64,000 bases of DNA, taken from Methylobacteriaceae bacterium (GTDB lineage: Bacteria > Pseudomonadota > Alphaproteobacteria > Rhizobiales > Beijerinckiaceae). The notes beneath the pieces were generated by a model. That model made no database searches. It was not told where the DNA came from and worked only from the letters and a program-made list of their open reading frames with translations. The DNA lies in NCBI GenBank assembly GCA_947444195.1, contig CANEZL010000002.1, forward strand, positions 62,001 through 126,000, given 5' to 3'. Below are positions 56,449-64,000 of the stretch, one piece after another. Every line of letters begins with the position of its first letter. Position 1 is the stretch's first letter. Made by a program: the position numbers and the translations under genes.

Positions 56449-57447
56449 ATGAGCGGCGCCACCCTCGCGGCCCGGTCCGAGGCGGCCGATGACGGGCTCC
56501 GCGCCCGGATCCTCGCCCTGCGCGACGGGCTGGCCCACGGCCTGATCGGTGCCGACCGGCTGGTGGAGCGCCTGCTGATCGGGCTTCTCACCGGCGGCCA
56601 CCTCCTCATCGAGGGCGCGCCGGGCCTCGCCAAGACCCGCGCGGTCAAGCGCCTCGCCGACGGGCTCGACGGCTCCTTCGCCCGCGTCCAGTGCACCCCC
56701 GACCTGATGCCGGCCGACCTCACCGGCACCACCGTGTGGCGGCAGGATGCGGGCACCTTCGAGTTCCTGGCCGGCCCCCTGTTCCACGCCCTCGTCCTCG
56801 TGGACGAGGTCAACCGCGCCCCCCCGAAGGTGCAGTCGGCCCTGCTGGAGGCCATGGCCGAGGCGCAGATCACAGTGGCGGGCCGGACGCACCCGCTGCC
56901 CGATCCCTTCATGGTGGTGGCCACCCAGAACCCGATCGAGCATGCCGGCACCTTCCCCCTGCCGGAGGCGCAGCTCGACCGCTTCCTGCTCCACGTGGTG
57001 GTCGAGATGCCGGACGAGGCCTCGGAGCGGCGCATCCTCGACCTCGTCGAGGGCGAGCTCACCCACCATGCCGAGGCGATGCCGGTGCGGCTCGGCCTCG
57101 ACGAGGTGCGCGCCGCCCGCGCGGCGGCGCTCGCCACCTACGTCTCCCCCGCGCTCAAGGATTATCTGGTGCGGCTCGTGGCGGCCACGCGCACCGATGC
57201 GGCGGCCCCCGACCTGCGCACGGCCATCGAGCACCCGGCCTCGCCGCGCGGGACGCTCGCCCTGATGCTCGCGGGCAAGGCGCGGGCCTATCTGCACGGG
57301 CGCGACCACGTCATCCCCGAGGACGTGACGGAACTGGCCGCCGACGCCCTCGCCCACCGGATCGGCCTGACCTGGCGGGCGGCCGCCGAGGGCCGGACGA
57401 CGCGCGGCCTCGTGGGCGAGCTGGTGCAGCGGGTGCGGGCGCTCTGA
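56449..57447 (+). CDS. MoxR-family AAA+ ATPase
   Basis: MoxR ATPases act as chaperones for assembly of enzyme complexes together with VWA proteins. The 332-residue protein has Walker A EGAPGLAKTRAVKRL, Walker B ALVLVDEVNRAPPKVQSAL and the sensor VVATQNPIEHAGTFPLPEAQ. It opens a compact seven-gene operon (56449-63276). The order MoxR, DUF58, DUF4381, VWA, VWA, TPR, BatD resembles mxaRSACKL and Bat operons. Confidence 0.93.
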   Translation: MSGATLAARSEAADDGLRARILALRDGLAHGLIGADRLVERLLIGLLTGGHLLIEGAPGLAKTRAVKRLADGLDGSFARVQCTPDLMPADLTGTTVWRQDAGTFEFLAGPLFHALVLVDEVNRAPPKVQSALLEAMAEAQITVAGRTHPLPDPFMVVATQNPIEHAGTFPLPEAQLDRFLLHVVVEMPDEASERRILDLVEGELTHHAEAMPVRLGLDEVRAARAAALATYVSPALKDYLVRLVAATRTDAAAPDLRTAIEHPASPRGTLALMLAGKARAYLHGRDHVIPEDVTELAADALAHRIGLTWRAAAEGRTTRGLVGELVQRVRAL

Positions 57448-57449
57448 CG

Positions 57450-58364
57450 GTGGCGGCCACGGCGGAGCCCCGGGAGCCCGGCATCCACCTCTCCGGCGAG
57501 GCGCTGATGGGCCTGCGCCACCTCGCCCGCCGCGGCTCGGCGCCCGCCACCCGGACGCTCGCCGGCCTGCCCGGCGGCATCGTGACGAGACGGCGCGGGC
57601 GCGGCTCCGAGCCCGAGGACGTGCGGCTCTGGTCGGAGGGCGACGACACCCGCCACATCGACCGCAACGCCACCGCCCGCACGGGGGAACTCCACGTGCG
57701 CACCCACCACGACGAGCGCGACCGCGCCGTGGTGCTGCTCGCCGATTTCCGGCCCGCCATGCTGTTCGGCACGCGTCGCGCCCTGCGCTCCGTCGCGGCG
57801 GCCGAGGCGCTGGCGCTCCTCGGCTGGCGCGTGGTCGGCGACGGCGGCCGCGTCGGCCTCGTGGTGGCGCGGGCCGGCGAGCCCACCGCCCTGCGGCCGG
57901 CCGGCGGGGAGCGGGCGATGACCGCGGTGACCGGCGCCCTGGCCCAGGCCCATGCGGAGGCCCTCGCGGCAGCGGGAACCGACGACCCGCCGCTCGCCGA
58001 CCTCCTGAACGTGGCCGCCAAGCTGCTGCCCTCGGGGGGCCACCTCGTCATCGCGAGCGCGCTCGACGCGCCGGGGCCCGATTTCGAATCCCTCCTCACC
58101 CTGCTCGCCGAGCGCGTCTCGATCCGCCTGGTCCTCGTCAGCGACGTCTTCGAGCGGGCGAGGCCGCCGGGCCTCTACCCCTTCGCCCTGCCCGACGGCC
58201 GGCGCGGCCTCCTCGATGCCGGCCGCACCCGGCCCGCGGAGGTCAGCGCCGAGACGCGCCTCGCCGACTACGCCCGCCGCGGCATCGCCGGCGTCCGGCT
58301 CGACGTCGAGGCCGGGCCGGAGGCCTACGCCCCGCTGATGGAGCGGCTCGATGCGGTGCTGTGA
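57450..58364 (+). CDS. DUF58 domain protein (MxaS-like)
   Basis: The 304-residue protein starts at GTG 57450, two bases after the MoxR stop. It contains the DUF58 core with LWSEGDDTRHIDRNATARTG (the conserved D-R-x-I-D/N region) and VVLLADFRPAMLFG. DUF58 proteins always accompany MoxR ATPases and resemble a VWA-like fold. The function is unknown but coupled to MoxR. Confidence 0.88.
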   Translation: MAATAEPREPGIHLSGEALMGLRHLARRGSAPATRTLAGLPGGIVTRRRGRGSEPEDVRLWSEGDDTRHIDRNATARTGELHVRTHHDERDRAVVLLADFRPAMLFGTRRALRSVAAAEALALLGWRVVGDGGRVGLVVARAGEPTALRPAGGERAMTAVTGALAQAHAEALAAAGTDDPPLADLLNVAAKLLPSGGHLVIASALDAPGPDFESLLTLLAERVSIRLVLVSDVFERARPPGLYPFALPDGRRGLLDAGRTRPAEVSAETRLADYARRGIAGVRLDVEAGPEAYAPLMERLDAVL

Positions 58365-58376
58365 CGGGGCGGGGCG

Positions 58377-58835
58377 ATGAACCCCGACACCCTCTCCCTC
58401 GACCAGCTCCGCGGGCTGCACCTGCCCGGCAACGCCGCCGGCGCCGTGCAGGGCGAGATCGTGGCCGCCGCCGTGCTCGGCTTCGCCCTGGCGCTCCTCC
58501 TCGGGCTCGCCCGGCACCTGCGCCTGCGGGCCGGGGCCTCGTTGCGCCGCGCGGCGCTCGCCGAACTCGCCGCCGCGCGGGCCCTCGAGCCCGAGGCGCG
58601 TCTGGTGGCGCAGGCGGCTCTCCTGCGGCGGCTTGCCCGCACCCGCCTCGGCGAGGGGGCGGCCGACCTGCGCGGGGCGGACTGGGCGGCGGCCCTCGAC
58701 CGCCTGTTCACCACCGACTTCTTCGGCAAGGGCGCGGGCCGCGTCCTCGCGGACGGGCTCTACCGCCGGGCCGATCCGGACCCCACCGGGCTCGACGCGG
58801 AGCTCGGCCGCCTGATCGGCCGGATGCGAAGCTGA
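58377..58835 (+). CDS. DUF4381 domain membrane protein
   Basis: The 152-residue protein has one N-terminal membrane segment (EIVAAAVLGFALALLLGLAR) and a helical cytosolic part with LRRLARTRLGEGAADLRG. DUF4381 is the standard small anchor between DUF58 and the VWA genes in these operons. It is 12 nt after the DUF58 gene and 4 nt before the VWA gene. Confidence 0.85.
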   Translation: MNPDTLSLDQLRGLHLPGNAAGAVQGEIVAAAVLGFALALLLGLARHLRLRAGASLRRAALAELAAARALEPEARLVAQAALLRRLARTRLGEGAADLRGADWAAALDRLFTTDFFGKGAGRVLADGLYRRADPDPTGLDAELGRLIGRMRS

Positions 58836-58839
58836 GCCG

Positions 58840-59847
58840 ATGAACGCGCTGAGTGCCTTCCTCACGGCCTTCGACCTCGCGACCCCCCTCGCGCTCCTGC
58901 TGCTGCCCCTGCCGCTGCTGGCCGCCCGACTCCTGCCCGCCGAAGGGGAGGGCGGGAGCGGGGCGCTGCGCGTGCCGGCCTCCCTGGTGCCGGAGGCGGC
59001 AGCGGCGGGCGGCCTCAGCGCGCGCGGCCGGCGCCGGGCCTGGATCGTCTGGACCCTCTGGATCGCCCTCGTCGCCGCGCTCGCGGGGCCCCGCCTCGTC
59101 CTGCCCGCCCTGGCCCTGCCGGCCTCGGGCCGCGAGATCATGCTGGCGATGGACCTCTCCGGCTCGATGGAGCGGCGCGACTTCGCCCTCGACGGGGAGA
59201 CGGTGAGCCGGCTCCAGGCCGTCAAGCGCGTGGGCGCCGACTTCATCCGCCGCCGGGCGGGCGACCGCATCGGCCTCGTCATCTTCGCCGATCAGGCCTT
59301 CGTCGCGGCGGGCCTCACCTTCGACACGGCGAGCGTCGCCCGCGCCCTGGAGGAGGCGACGATCGGCCTCGTCGGGCGCTCCACCGGCATCGGCGACGGG
59401 CTCGGCCTCGCGCTCCGCCGCCTCGACGTGCGCGAGCCGGGGACGGCCCCCGCCGAGGGCGCGGGCGGGCGCGTGGTGATCCTGCTCTCGGACGGGGCCA
59501 ACAATGCCGGCCAGACCACGCCGCGGGACGTGGCGGCGCTCGCCCGCGACCTCGGCATCCGCGTCCACACCATCGCGCTCGGCCCCCGCGACCTCGCCAA
59601 CGCCGACGGCGAGCAGGACGTGGTCGACACCGAGACCCTGCGCGCCATGGCCGAGGCGAGCGGGGGCAGGGCCTTCCGGGTCCGGACCACGGACGATCTC
59701 GTGGCGGTGGCCGACGCCATCGACGCGCTGGAGGGCGGCCGGGCCAAGGCGCCGCCGCTCCCCCTGCGCCGCGATCTCTGGCCCTGGCCGGCGGGGCTGG
59801 CGCTCGCCTGCGCCGGCCTGCTCCTCGCCACGCGGAGGAGCCGATGA
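58840..59847 (+). CDS. VWA domain membrane protein (BatA/MxaC-like)
   Basis: The 335-residue protein has N-terminal hydrophobic segments, a von Willebrand A domain with a complete MIDAS motif (MDLSGSM, Asp105-Ser109), a later Thr site and LLSDGANNAGQTT, and a C-terminal membrane helix (WPAGLALACAGLLLAT). It should bind divalent metal at the MIDAS and act with MoxR. It overlaps the next gene by 4 bases (ATGA). Confidence 0.92.
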   Translation: MNALSAFLTAFDLATPLALLLLPLPLLAARLLPAEGEGGSGALRVPASLVPEAAAAGGLSARGRRRAWIVWTLWIALVAALAGPRLVLPALALPASGREIMLAMDLSGSMERRDFALDGETVSRLQAVKRVGADFIRRRAGDRIGLVIFADQAFVAAGLTFDTASVARALEEATIGLVGRSTGIGDGLGLALRRLDVREPGTAPAEGAGGRVVILLSDGANNAGQTTPRDVAALARDLGIRVHTIALGPRDLANADGEQDVVDTETLRAMAEASGGRAFRVRTTDDLVAVADAIDALEGGRAKAPPLPLRRDLWPWPAGLALACAGLLLATRRSR

Positions 59848-60782
59848 GCCTCGCCGCCCTCGCCCTGCTGCGCCCCTGGTGGCTCGCGGCGCTCCCCGTG
59901 GTGGCCCTGCTGGCGCTCCGCGCGGCCTGGCGCGCCGCGCCGCTGGGGGATTGGCGCCGGGCCATCGATCCGGGCCTGATGCGCCATCTCGAGCGGCGCG
60001 GGGCCGTGCTCGGCGGGCGGCGGCAGGCCAACCGCGCCGCGGCCGCCGCGGCCGGGCTGATCGCCCTGGCGCTCACCGGGCCGGCCCTGGAGCGCGGGGA
60101 CGCGGCGGCCTTCCGCAACCTCGACGCCACCGTGATCGTGCTCGACCTCTCCCGCTCGGTGACGGATGGCGGCAGCCTGAAGGACCTGCGCCAGACGGCG
60201 CAGGCGGTGGCGGAGGCCGCGGGCACCCGCGCCGTCGCCCTCGTGGTCTACGCGGGCGACGCCTATCTCGCGATCTCGCCGACGACCGACCGCGACAGCT
60301 TCGGCACCACCCTGTTCGCCCTCGACGCGGACACGGTACCCGACCGCGGCAGCCATCCCGAGCGCGGCCTCGCGCTTGCCCGCCGAACGCTCGCCGAGGC
60401 CGGCGTGGTCGCCGCCGACGTGGTGCTGATCACGGACGGCGACGGCATCGGCGACGCGGCCCTGCGCGAGGCCCGGGCGCTCCGGGCCCGCAACTGGCAC
60501 CTCCAGGGCCTGTTCGTGCCCGCCGGCGAGGGGGGCGCCAGGGCGCTGCCCCCCGGCGCGCCGAAGCCCGACCGGGCGGCCCTGGACGGGGTCGTCCGGG
60601 CCGGCGGCGGGGTGGTGGCCGATCTCGCGCAGCCCGCCCCCGTCCTCGACGCGGTGGGCGCGCCGACCGCCCAGCATCTCGCCGCCGCCGGCTACACCGT
60701 GCTGGCCTTCACCGATCTCGGCCGCTGGCTGCTGCTGCTCGCGGCCCTGCCGGCCCTCCTCCTGTTCCGCAGGAGCGCCTGA
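59844..60782 (+). CDS. VWA domain membrane protein (BatB/MxaL-like)
   Basis: The 312-residue protein is a paralogue of the preceding gene product. It has a membrane segment near 10-28, VWA with the MIDAS variant VLDLSRSVTDGG (Asp101), and VLITDGDGIGDAALREAR, and ends with a membrane helix and FRRSA. The third MIDAS residue is Ser as in DxSxS. It overlaps the next gene by one base (TGATG). It probably partners the other VWA protein. Confidence 0.9.
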   Translation: MSLAALALLRPWWLAALPVVALLALRAAWRAAPLGDWRRAIDPGLMRHLERRGAVLGGRRQANRAAAAAAGLIALALTGPALERGDAAAFRNLDATVIVLDLSRSVTDGGSLKDLRQTAQAVAEAAGTRAVALVVYAGDAYLAISPTTDRDSFGTTLFALDADTVPDRGSHPERGLALARRTLAEAGVVAADVVLITDGDGIGDAALREARALRARNWHLQGLFVPAGEGGARALPPGAPKPDRAALDGVVRAGGGVVADLAQPAPVLDAVGAPTAQHLAAAGYTVLAFTDLGRWLLLLAALPALLLFRRSA

Positions 60783-61708
60783 TGGAGCGCGCGATCCCGA
60801 CCCCCGAGGGCGTGCGGCGCCTGCCCCCGGGTCCCGTGCTGCCCCGGCGCTGGCGCCGCCACGCCCGCGCCGCGGGCCTCGTCCTCACGGGCGCCGGCCT
60901 CCTCGGCCTCGCCGCCCTGTCCGAGCCGCGCACCGGCTTCGGCCGGCTCCTCATGGGGGTCGGCCTGCCGGGGTTGGCGGCCGAGGTCATCGCCGATCCC
61001 GCCTGGCGGGGGCCGGCCCTCTACGCGGCGGGCGATTACGCGGGCGCCGCCGCCCTCTTCCGTGAGGGCGGGCGACGCAACAGCTACAATCTCGGCAACG
61101 CGCTCGCCCGGCTCGGCGATTTTCCGGGGGCGATCACGGCCTACGACGCGGCCCTGCAATTCAACCCGCGCGATGCCGACGCCCAGGCCAACCGCTCCCT
61201 GATCGCCCGGATGATCGCCGAGGCGATCGACCGCGGGAAGGGCGGCGGCATCGCCAACGGCACGGCGCAGTACGGCGCCCGCTACAACAACACCGCGAAC
61301 CAGGACCCGAACGACGACATCAACGCCGCCTCGAGCGGCGAGGGTCTGGCCGGCAACAAGGAGGCCTCGGCCAGCGCCTCGCTGCCCGGCAACAGCAAGG
61401 TCGCCCGGCGCGGCCGGGCGGAGCAGCAATCCATCGATTCGGGCCGCGGCGAGGCCCGCGGCTCGGCGAGCGACGCGGCCGGGCGCGGGCGCACGGGCGG
61501 CGGCTCGGCCATGGTGGCCGCGCCCCCCGAGAAGGAGGTCCGCCGCGTGACCAAGAGCTTCGAGGCCCACGAGATCCGGCCCGACCGGCTCTGGCTCCAG
61601 ACCCTGCCGGACGATCCCGGCCGCTACCTGAAGCTGCGCCTCAAGGCCGAGCAGACCCGCCGCGTCGAGGCCGGCACGGCCATGCCCGCCGGGAGCAACC
61701 CGTGGTGA
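60782..61708 (+). CDS. TPR-containing membrane protein (BatC-like)
   Basis: The 308-residue protein has a basic leader, a membrane segment (AAGLVLTGAGLLGLAAL) and a TPR-like helical repeat (about 90-150: GDYAGAAALFREGGRRNSYN, LGDFPGAITAYDAALQFNPR). A long low-complexity Asn/Gly/Ser/Arg-rich region follows, then a C-terminal domain ending near VEAGTAMPAG. The TPR part resembles BatC. The next frame begins within its stop region (GTGGTGA). Confidence 0.85.
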   Translation: MERAIPTPEGVRRLPPGPVLPRRWRRHARAAGLVLTGAGLLGLAALSEPRTGFGRLLMGVGLPGLAAEVIADPAWRGPALYAAGDYAGAAALFREGGRRNSYNLGNALARLGDFPGAITAYDAALQFNPRDADAQANRSLIARMIAEAIDRGKGGGIANGTAQYGARYNNTANQDPNDDINAASSGEGLAGNKEASASASLPGNSKVARRGRAEQQSIDSGRGEARGSASDAAGRGRTGGGSAMVAAPPEKEVRRVTKSFEAHEIRPDRLWLQTLPDDPGRYLKLRLKAEQTRRVEAGTAMPAGSNPW

Positions 61709-63276
61709 TTCTTCTCGGAGTGAGACCGGTCCCGATCGATCGCCCCGGTCCCGGACGGGCCTCTCCTCCCCCCGGATCCCGGGCTTGCCCGAGATCCGCA
61801 CCTTGCTTGCCCGGATCGGGCAGGCCCGATCCGGGTGGGGCGGAGCCGGAGGTGGGGGTGGCGCAGGATGAGGCGGGACGGTGCCTTCTGCACCACCCCC
61901 ACCCCGCACCCCTTCCCGCAAGGGGGAGGGGACAGGCGTTCTTCCAGCCACTGGAGCGATCGGTCGGACCGCGTACGACAGATCGGGGAACCCGCGCGCC
62001 GAGGCCCCGGTCTTCCGCGAAGCGGGGCATTCGGTGCGGGCTCGCGCTCGTCCTCCTCGCCGCCGCGCCCGCGCGCGCCGAGATCGAGCCCGGCGACCTC
62101 ACCCTCACGGTGACGCCGGAGCGCAACGGCAACGCGGCGCCCTACGCCCGCGAGATGGTGCTGCTGCGCCTCCACGGGGTCTACCGGCAGCAGATCCTGC
62201 TGGAGGAGATCGTCCAGCCGACGCTCGCCAATTTCAGCTGGACCCAGCTCGGCCGCGACAACTGGACGAAGACCCGCCTGCCCGACGGGCAGGTGGGCTT
62301 GGCCTTCGACCGCACCATCGCGGTGTTCCCCCACCACGCGGGGGACTTCACCATCGAGCCCTTCGTCCACCGCCTCACCGTGAACGATGCCGGCACGCGC
62401 CGGCTGGTGGAGGTGCGCTCGCAGGCGATCCCGTTCCCGGTGGCCCCCTGGACCCAGGGGACGGGCGGGCCGGACGTGAAGGAGCCCTGGTGGCTGCCCG
62501 CGCGCGACGTCAGCGTCACCGATTCCTGGAGCCCCGATCCCGAGACGGTGAAGCTCGGGGAGACCACGCGCCGGATCGTCACGGTGGAGGCGCAGGGCAT
62601 GGTCGCCGAGGGGCTGCCCCCCCGGCCGGTGATGCGCACCCGCGGCATCCTCACCTTCGCCGGCCCCGTCACCCGCGAGACCGTCCTCACGCCCACCGGC
62701 CCGGTGGCGCGGGTGACCTACCAGTGGGACGTGCGGCCGGGCGTGCCCGAGATCATCCCGCTGGACGCCATCACCATCCCCTGGTTCGACACGGTCTCGC
62801 GCACCATGCGCGAGGCGGAGATCCCGGCCCGCCAGATCGGCGGCGGCCTGGTGGACCGGGAGGGCGGCCTCGGGCCCCCGCGGGAGACCGCACCGCTCCT
62901 CGTGATCGCCGCCGGGCTCGCCGCCTTCGGCCTCGGCCTCGTGCTGCTCGGCTTCGGGCCGGGCGCCCCGCGCCTGCGCCTGCCGCGCGCGCGCCGCCGC
63001 GCCCTCGCCCGGGCCGCGGCGGGGGGGGACCCGGCCGCCGTCCGGGCGGAGCTGGACGGGGCGATGCGGGCCGAGCCGGAGCTCGCCGCGCTCTGGCGCG
63101 ACCGCCCCGCGATCCGCGACGGCCTCGCCGCCCTCGACCGCGCGGTCTACGCGCCGGCCGGAGCCCCGGCTCCGGATCTCGCGGAACTCGCCCGCCTGCT
63201 CGGCCGCTCCGAGCGGGTCCCACCGCGCCCGGGCACGGCTGGAGCCCGGCTCAAGCCCCTCGACGGGCCGGCCTGA
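61702..63276 (+). CDS. BatD-like exported protein with repeat-derived 5' region
   Basis: The frame opens at GTG 61702, overlapping the TPR gene stop. The believable gene begins later: a signal-like segment (CGLALVLLAAAPARAE) near residues 112-127, then BatD-type beta-rich domains (IEPGDLTLTVTPERNG, VREMVLLRLHG-like REMVLLRLHGVYRQQILLEE) and a C-terminal membrane helix (LLVIAAGLAAFGLGLVLLGF). No ATG, GTG or TTG lies in frame just before the signal. The 61750-61935 stretch is a palindromic repeat that keeps the frame open. The true start is unknown. Confidence 0.7.
   Translation: MVILLGVRPVPIDRPGPGRASPPPGSRACPRSAPCLPGSGRPDPGGAEPEVGVAQDEAGRCLLHHPHPAPLPARGRGQAFFQPLERSVGPRTTDRGTRAPRPRSSAKRGIRCGLALVLLAAAPARAEIEPGDLTLTVTPERNGNAAPYAREMVLLRLHGVYRQQILLEEIVQPTLANFSWTQLGRDNWTKTRLPDGQVGLAFDRTIAVFPHHAGDFTIEPFVHRLTVNDAGTRRLVEVRSQAIPFPVAPWTQGTGGPDVKEPWWLPARDVSVTDSWSPDPETVKLGETTRRIVTVEAQGMVAEGLPPRPVMRTRGILTFAGPVTRETVLTPTGPVARVTYQWDVRPGVPEIIPLDAITIPWFDTVSRTMREAEIPARQIGGGLVDREGGLGPPRETAPLLVIAAGLAAFGLGLVLLGFGPGAPRLRLPRARRRALARAAAGGDPAAVRAELDGAMRAEPELAALWRDRPAIRDGLAALDRAVYAPAGAPAPDLAELARLLGRSERVPPRPGTAGARLKPLDGPA
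61750..61935. repeat. Palindromic repeat inside the BatD-like frame
   Basis: The region has two perfect hairpins: CCCGGATCGGGC (61810-61821) with its complement (61824-61835), and GGTGGGGGTGG (61851-61861) with its complement (61893-61903). It ends in CCCCTTCCC-gcaa-GGGGGAGGGG (about 61909-61931), the motif also seen at 21163. It interrupts the 5' part of the BatD-like gene. Confidence 0.8.
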
Positions 63277-63313
63277 CGCGGGATCCGATCGAGCGCTTCG
63301 GCTGCCGCGGATC

Positions 63314-63509
63314 CCCCTCGCCCCGCTTGCGGGGAGAGGCCTGTCTGCACCCTGTCGTGCAGACAGGAAGCGGAGGCGCAGCCGAAGCGGCGGTGAGGAG
63401 GCGGCTCAGGACGAGGCTCTTCCGGCCAAGCCCCCTCACCCTCGGCTGCCGCCTCGATGCGACGACGACGGGGTCGTCGCATCCCTCTCCCCGCAAGCGG
63501 GGTGAGGGG
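63314..63509. repeat. Palindromic intergenic repeat (REP-like, 196 bp)
   Basis: The outer arms 63314-63339 and 63484-63509 are inverted copies matching at 25 of 26 bases (core CCCCGCTTGCGGGGAGAGG). Inside are CCTGTCTGCAC...GTGCAGACAGG and GCGACGAC...GTCGTCGC hairpins. It fills most of the 366-base gap between the BatD-like gene and rho. Confidence 0.85.
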
Positions 63510-63590
63510 ATTCAGTGGCCTCCGGATGAGATCGACCGGACTCGGTACGAGACCGAGCGCGACAGGAGCGAGGGCCCCGGAAACGCGAAC

Positions 63591-63614
63591 GGCGCCGGGC
63601 AGAAGCCCGACGCC
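63591..63614 (-). terminator. Hairpin downstream of rho
   Basis: GGCGCCGGGC-agaa-GCCCGACGCC is a 10-bp stem with one mismatch, 28 nt beyond the rho stop on the minus strand. The T-tract after it (GTTCGCGTTT) is weak. It may be the end of the rho transcript. Confidence 0.45.
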
Positions 63615-63642
63615 GTGTGCGAAACGCCCGTCCGGAAACGGC

Positions 63643-64000
63643 TCAGGTGTTCATCGAGTCGAAGAAGTCGCCGTTGCTCTTGGTCTGGCGCAGCTTGTCC
63701 AGCAGGAACTCGATCGCGTCGGTGACGCCCATCGGGTTGAGGATGCGGCGCAGCACGTAGGTCTTCTTGAGCGAGTCCGGCGGGACCAGCAGCTCCTCCT
63801 TGCGGGTGCCGGAGCGGGTGATGTCGATGGCCGGAAAGATGCGCTTGTCCGAGACCTTGCGGTCGAGGATGATCTCGGAATTGCCGGTGCCCTTGAACTC
63901 CTCGAAGATCACCTCGTCCATGCGCGAGCCGGTGTCGATCAGCGCGGTGGCGATGATCGAGAGCGAGCCGCCCTCCTCGATGTTGCGCGCCGCGCCGAAG
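63643..64000 (-). CDS. rho: Transcription termination factor Rho, C-terminal part
   Basis: Only the last 118 codons are in the window; the 5' part lies beyond 64000. The visible protein reads [20 protein letters not shown], then [20 protein letters not shown] and ends [14 protein letters not shown] GDFFDSMNT. This is the RecA-type ATPase domain of Rho with the R-loop and Q-loop partner residues ([28 protein letters not shown]). The shorter frame from 63921 is only the internal ATG; the gene is not truncated by a stop, just by the window edge. Confidence 0.96.
   Translation of the reverse strand, partial: FGAARNIEEGGSLSIIATALIDTGSRMDEVIFEEFKGTGNSEIILDRKVSDKRIFPAIDITRSGTRKEELLVPPDSLKKTYVLRRILNPMGVTDAIEFLLDKLRQTKSNGDFFDSMNT

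Overview
The window is a GC-rich stretch of a chromosome from an alphaproteobacterium of the Hyphomicrobiales (Rhizobiales). Gene content, codon use, the small glycine- or tyrosine-rich exported proteins and the palindromic repeat families fit Methylobacterium/Methylorubrum best. The genus is inferred from protein look-alikes and was not tested by a search. Coding density is high. No rRNA or tRNA gene, CRISPR array, prophage, integrase or complete insertion sequence was seen.

The most informative feature is that this looks like the replication-origin region. The 38531-39129 gap lies between divergent ppsR (DUF299/RP001 family) and hemE, the neighbourhood that flanks the Caulobacter crescentus origin. 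It holds a perfect TTAA-N7-TTAA CtrA-type box, several DnaA-box-like nonamers and a short A/T-rich patch. The genes left of it (ppsR, maf, aroE, coaE, dnaQ) follow the conserved alphaproteobacterial order. The chromosome-partition genes parA-parB lie 14-16 kb to the left with rsmG, mnmG and mnmE. Two perfect 16-bp parS palindromes sit in rsmG and beside mnmE, with weaker matches in leuS and near 50.2 kb.

Layout: 0-1.7 kb, small exported proteins. 1.7-7.9 kb (minus), the lptC-lptA-lptB-rpoN-hpf-ptsN cluster (LPS export, sigma-54, ribosome hibernation, nitrogen PTS), then a short RNase D. 8.1-8.9 kb, a GIY-YIG endonuclease gene bracketed by a perfect 35-bp inverted repeat. 9-19 kb, leuS, a PLP-homeostasis protein, a MarR regulator, a divergent L,D-transpeptidase/response-regulator pair, dapD and a PAP2 phosphatase. 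19.4-28.4 kb, lptE-holA, a PAS-GGDEF protein, parB-parA-rsmG-mnmG and mnmE. 28.5-33.3 kb, a class A beta-lactamase, a YbaK-type deacylase, panC, a PHB-depolymerase-like esterase and a ribbon-helix-helix regulator. 33.4-38.5 kb, dnaQ-coaE-aroE-cation efflux-maf-ppsR. 38.5-39.1 kb, candidate oriC. 39.1-50 kb, hemE-hemJ, a trans-sulfuration enzyme, TspO, Tex, a metallo-hydrolase, hemA and murA. 50-56 kb, DUF2948, hisD, UPF0262, a low-molecular-weight phosphatase, NlpC/P60, SDR and MgtC. 56.4-63.3 kb, a seven-gene MoxR/Bat (mxaRSACKL-like) operon. The window ends in the C-terminal part of rho.

Themes: origin firing and segregation (oriC, parABS, holA, dnaQ), envelope assembly (LptA/B/C/E, MurA, DapD, L,D-transpeptidase, NlpC/P60), tetrapyrrole synthesis (HemA, HemE, HemJ), tRNA/rRNA modification (MnmE, MnmG, RsmG) and coenzyme synthesis (CoaE, PanC). 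At least five kinds of palindromic intergenic repeat occur. One of them lies inside the open reading frame of the BatD-like gene.
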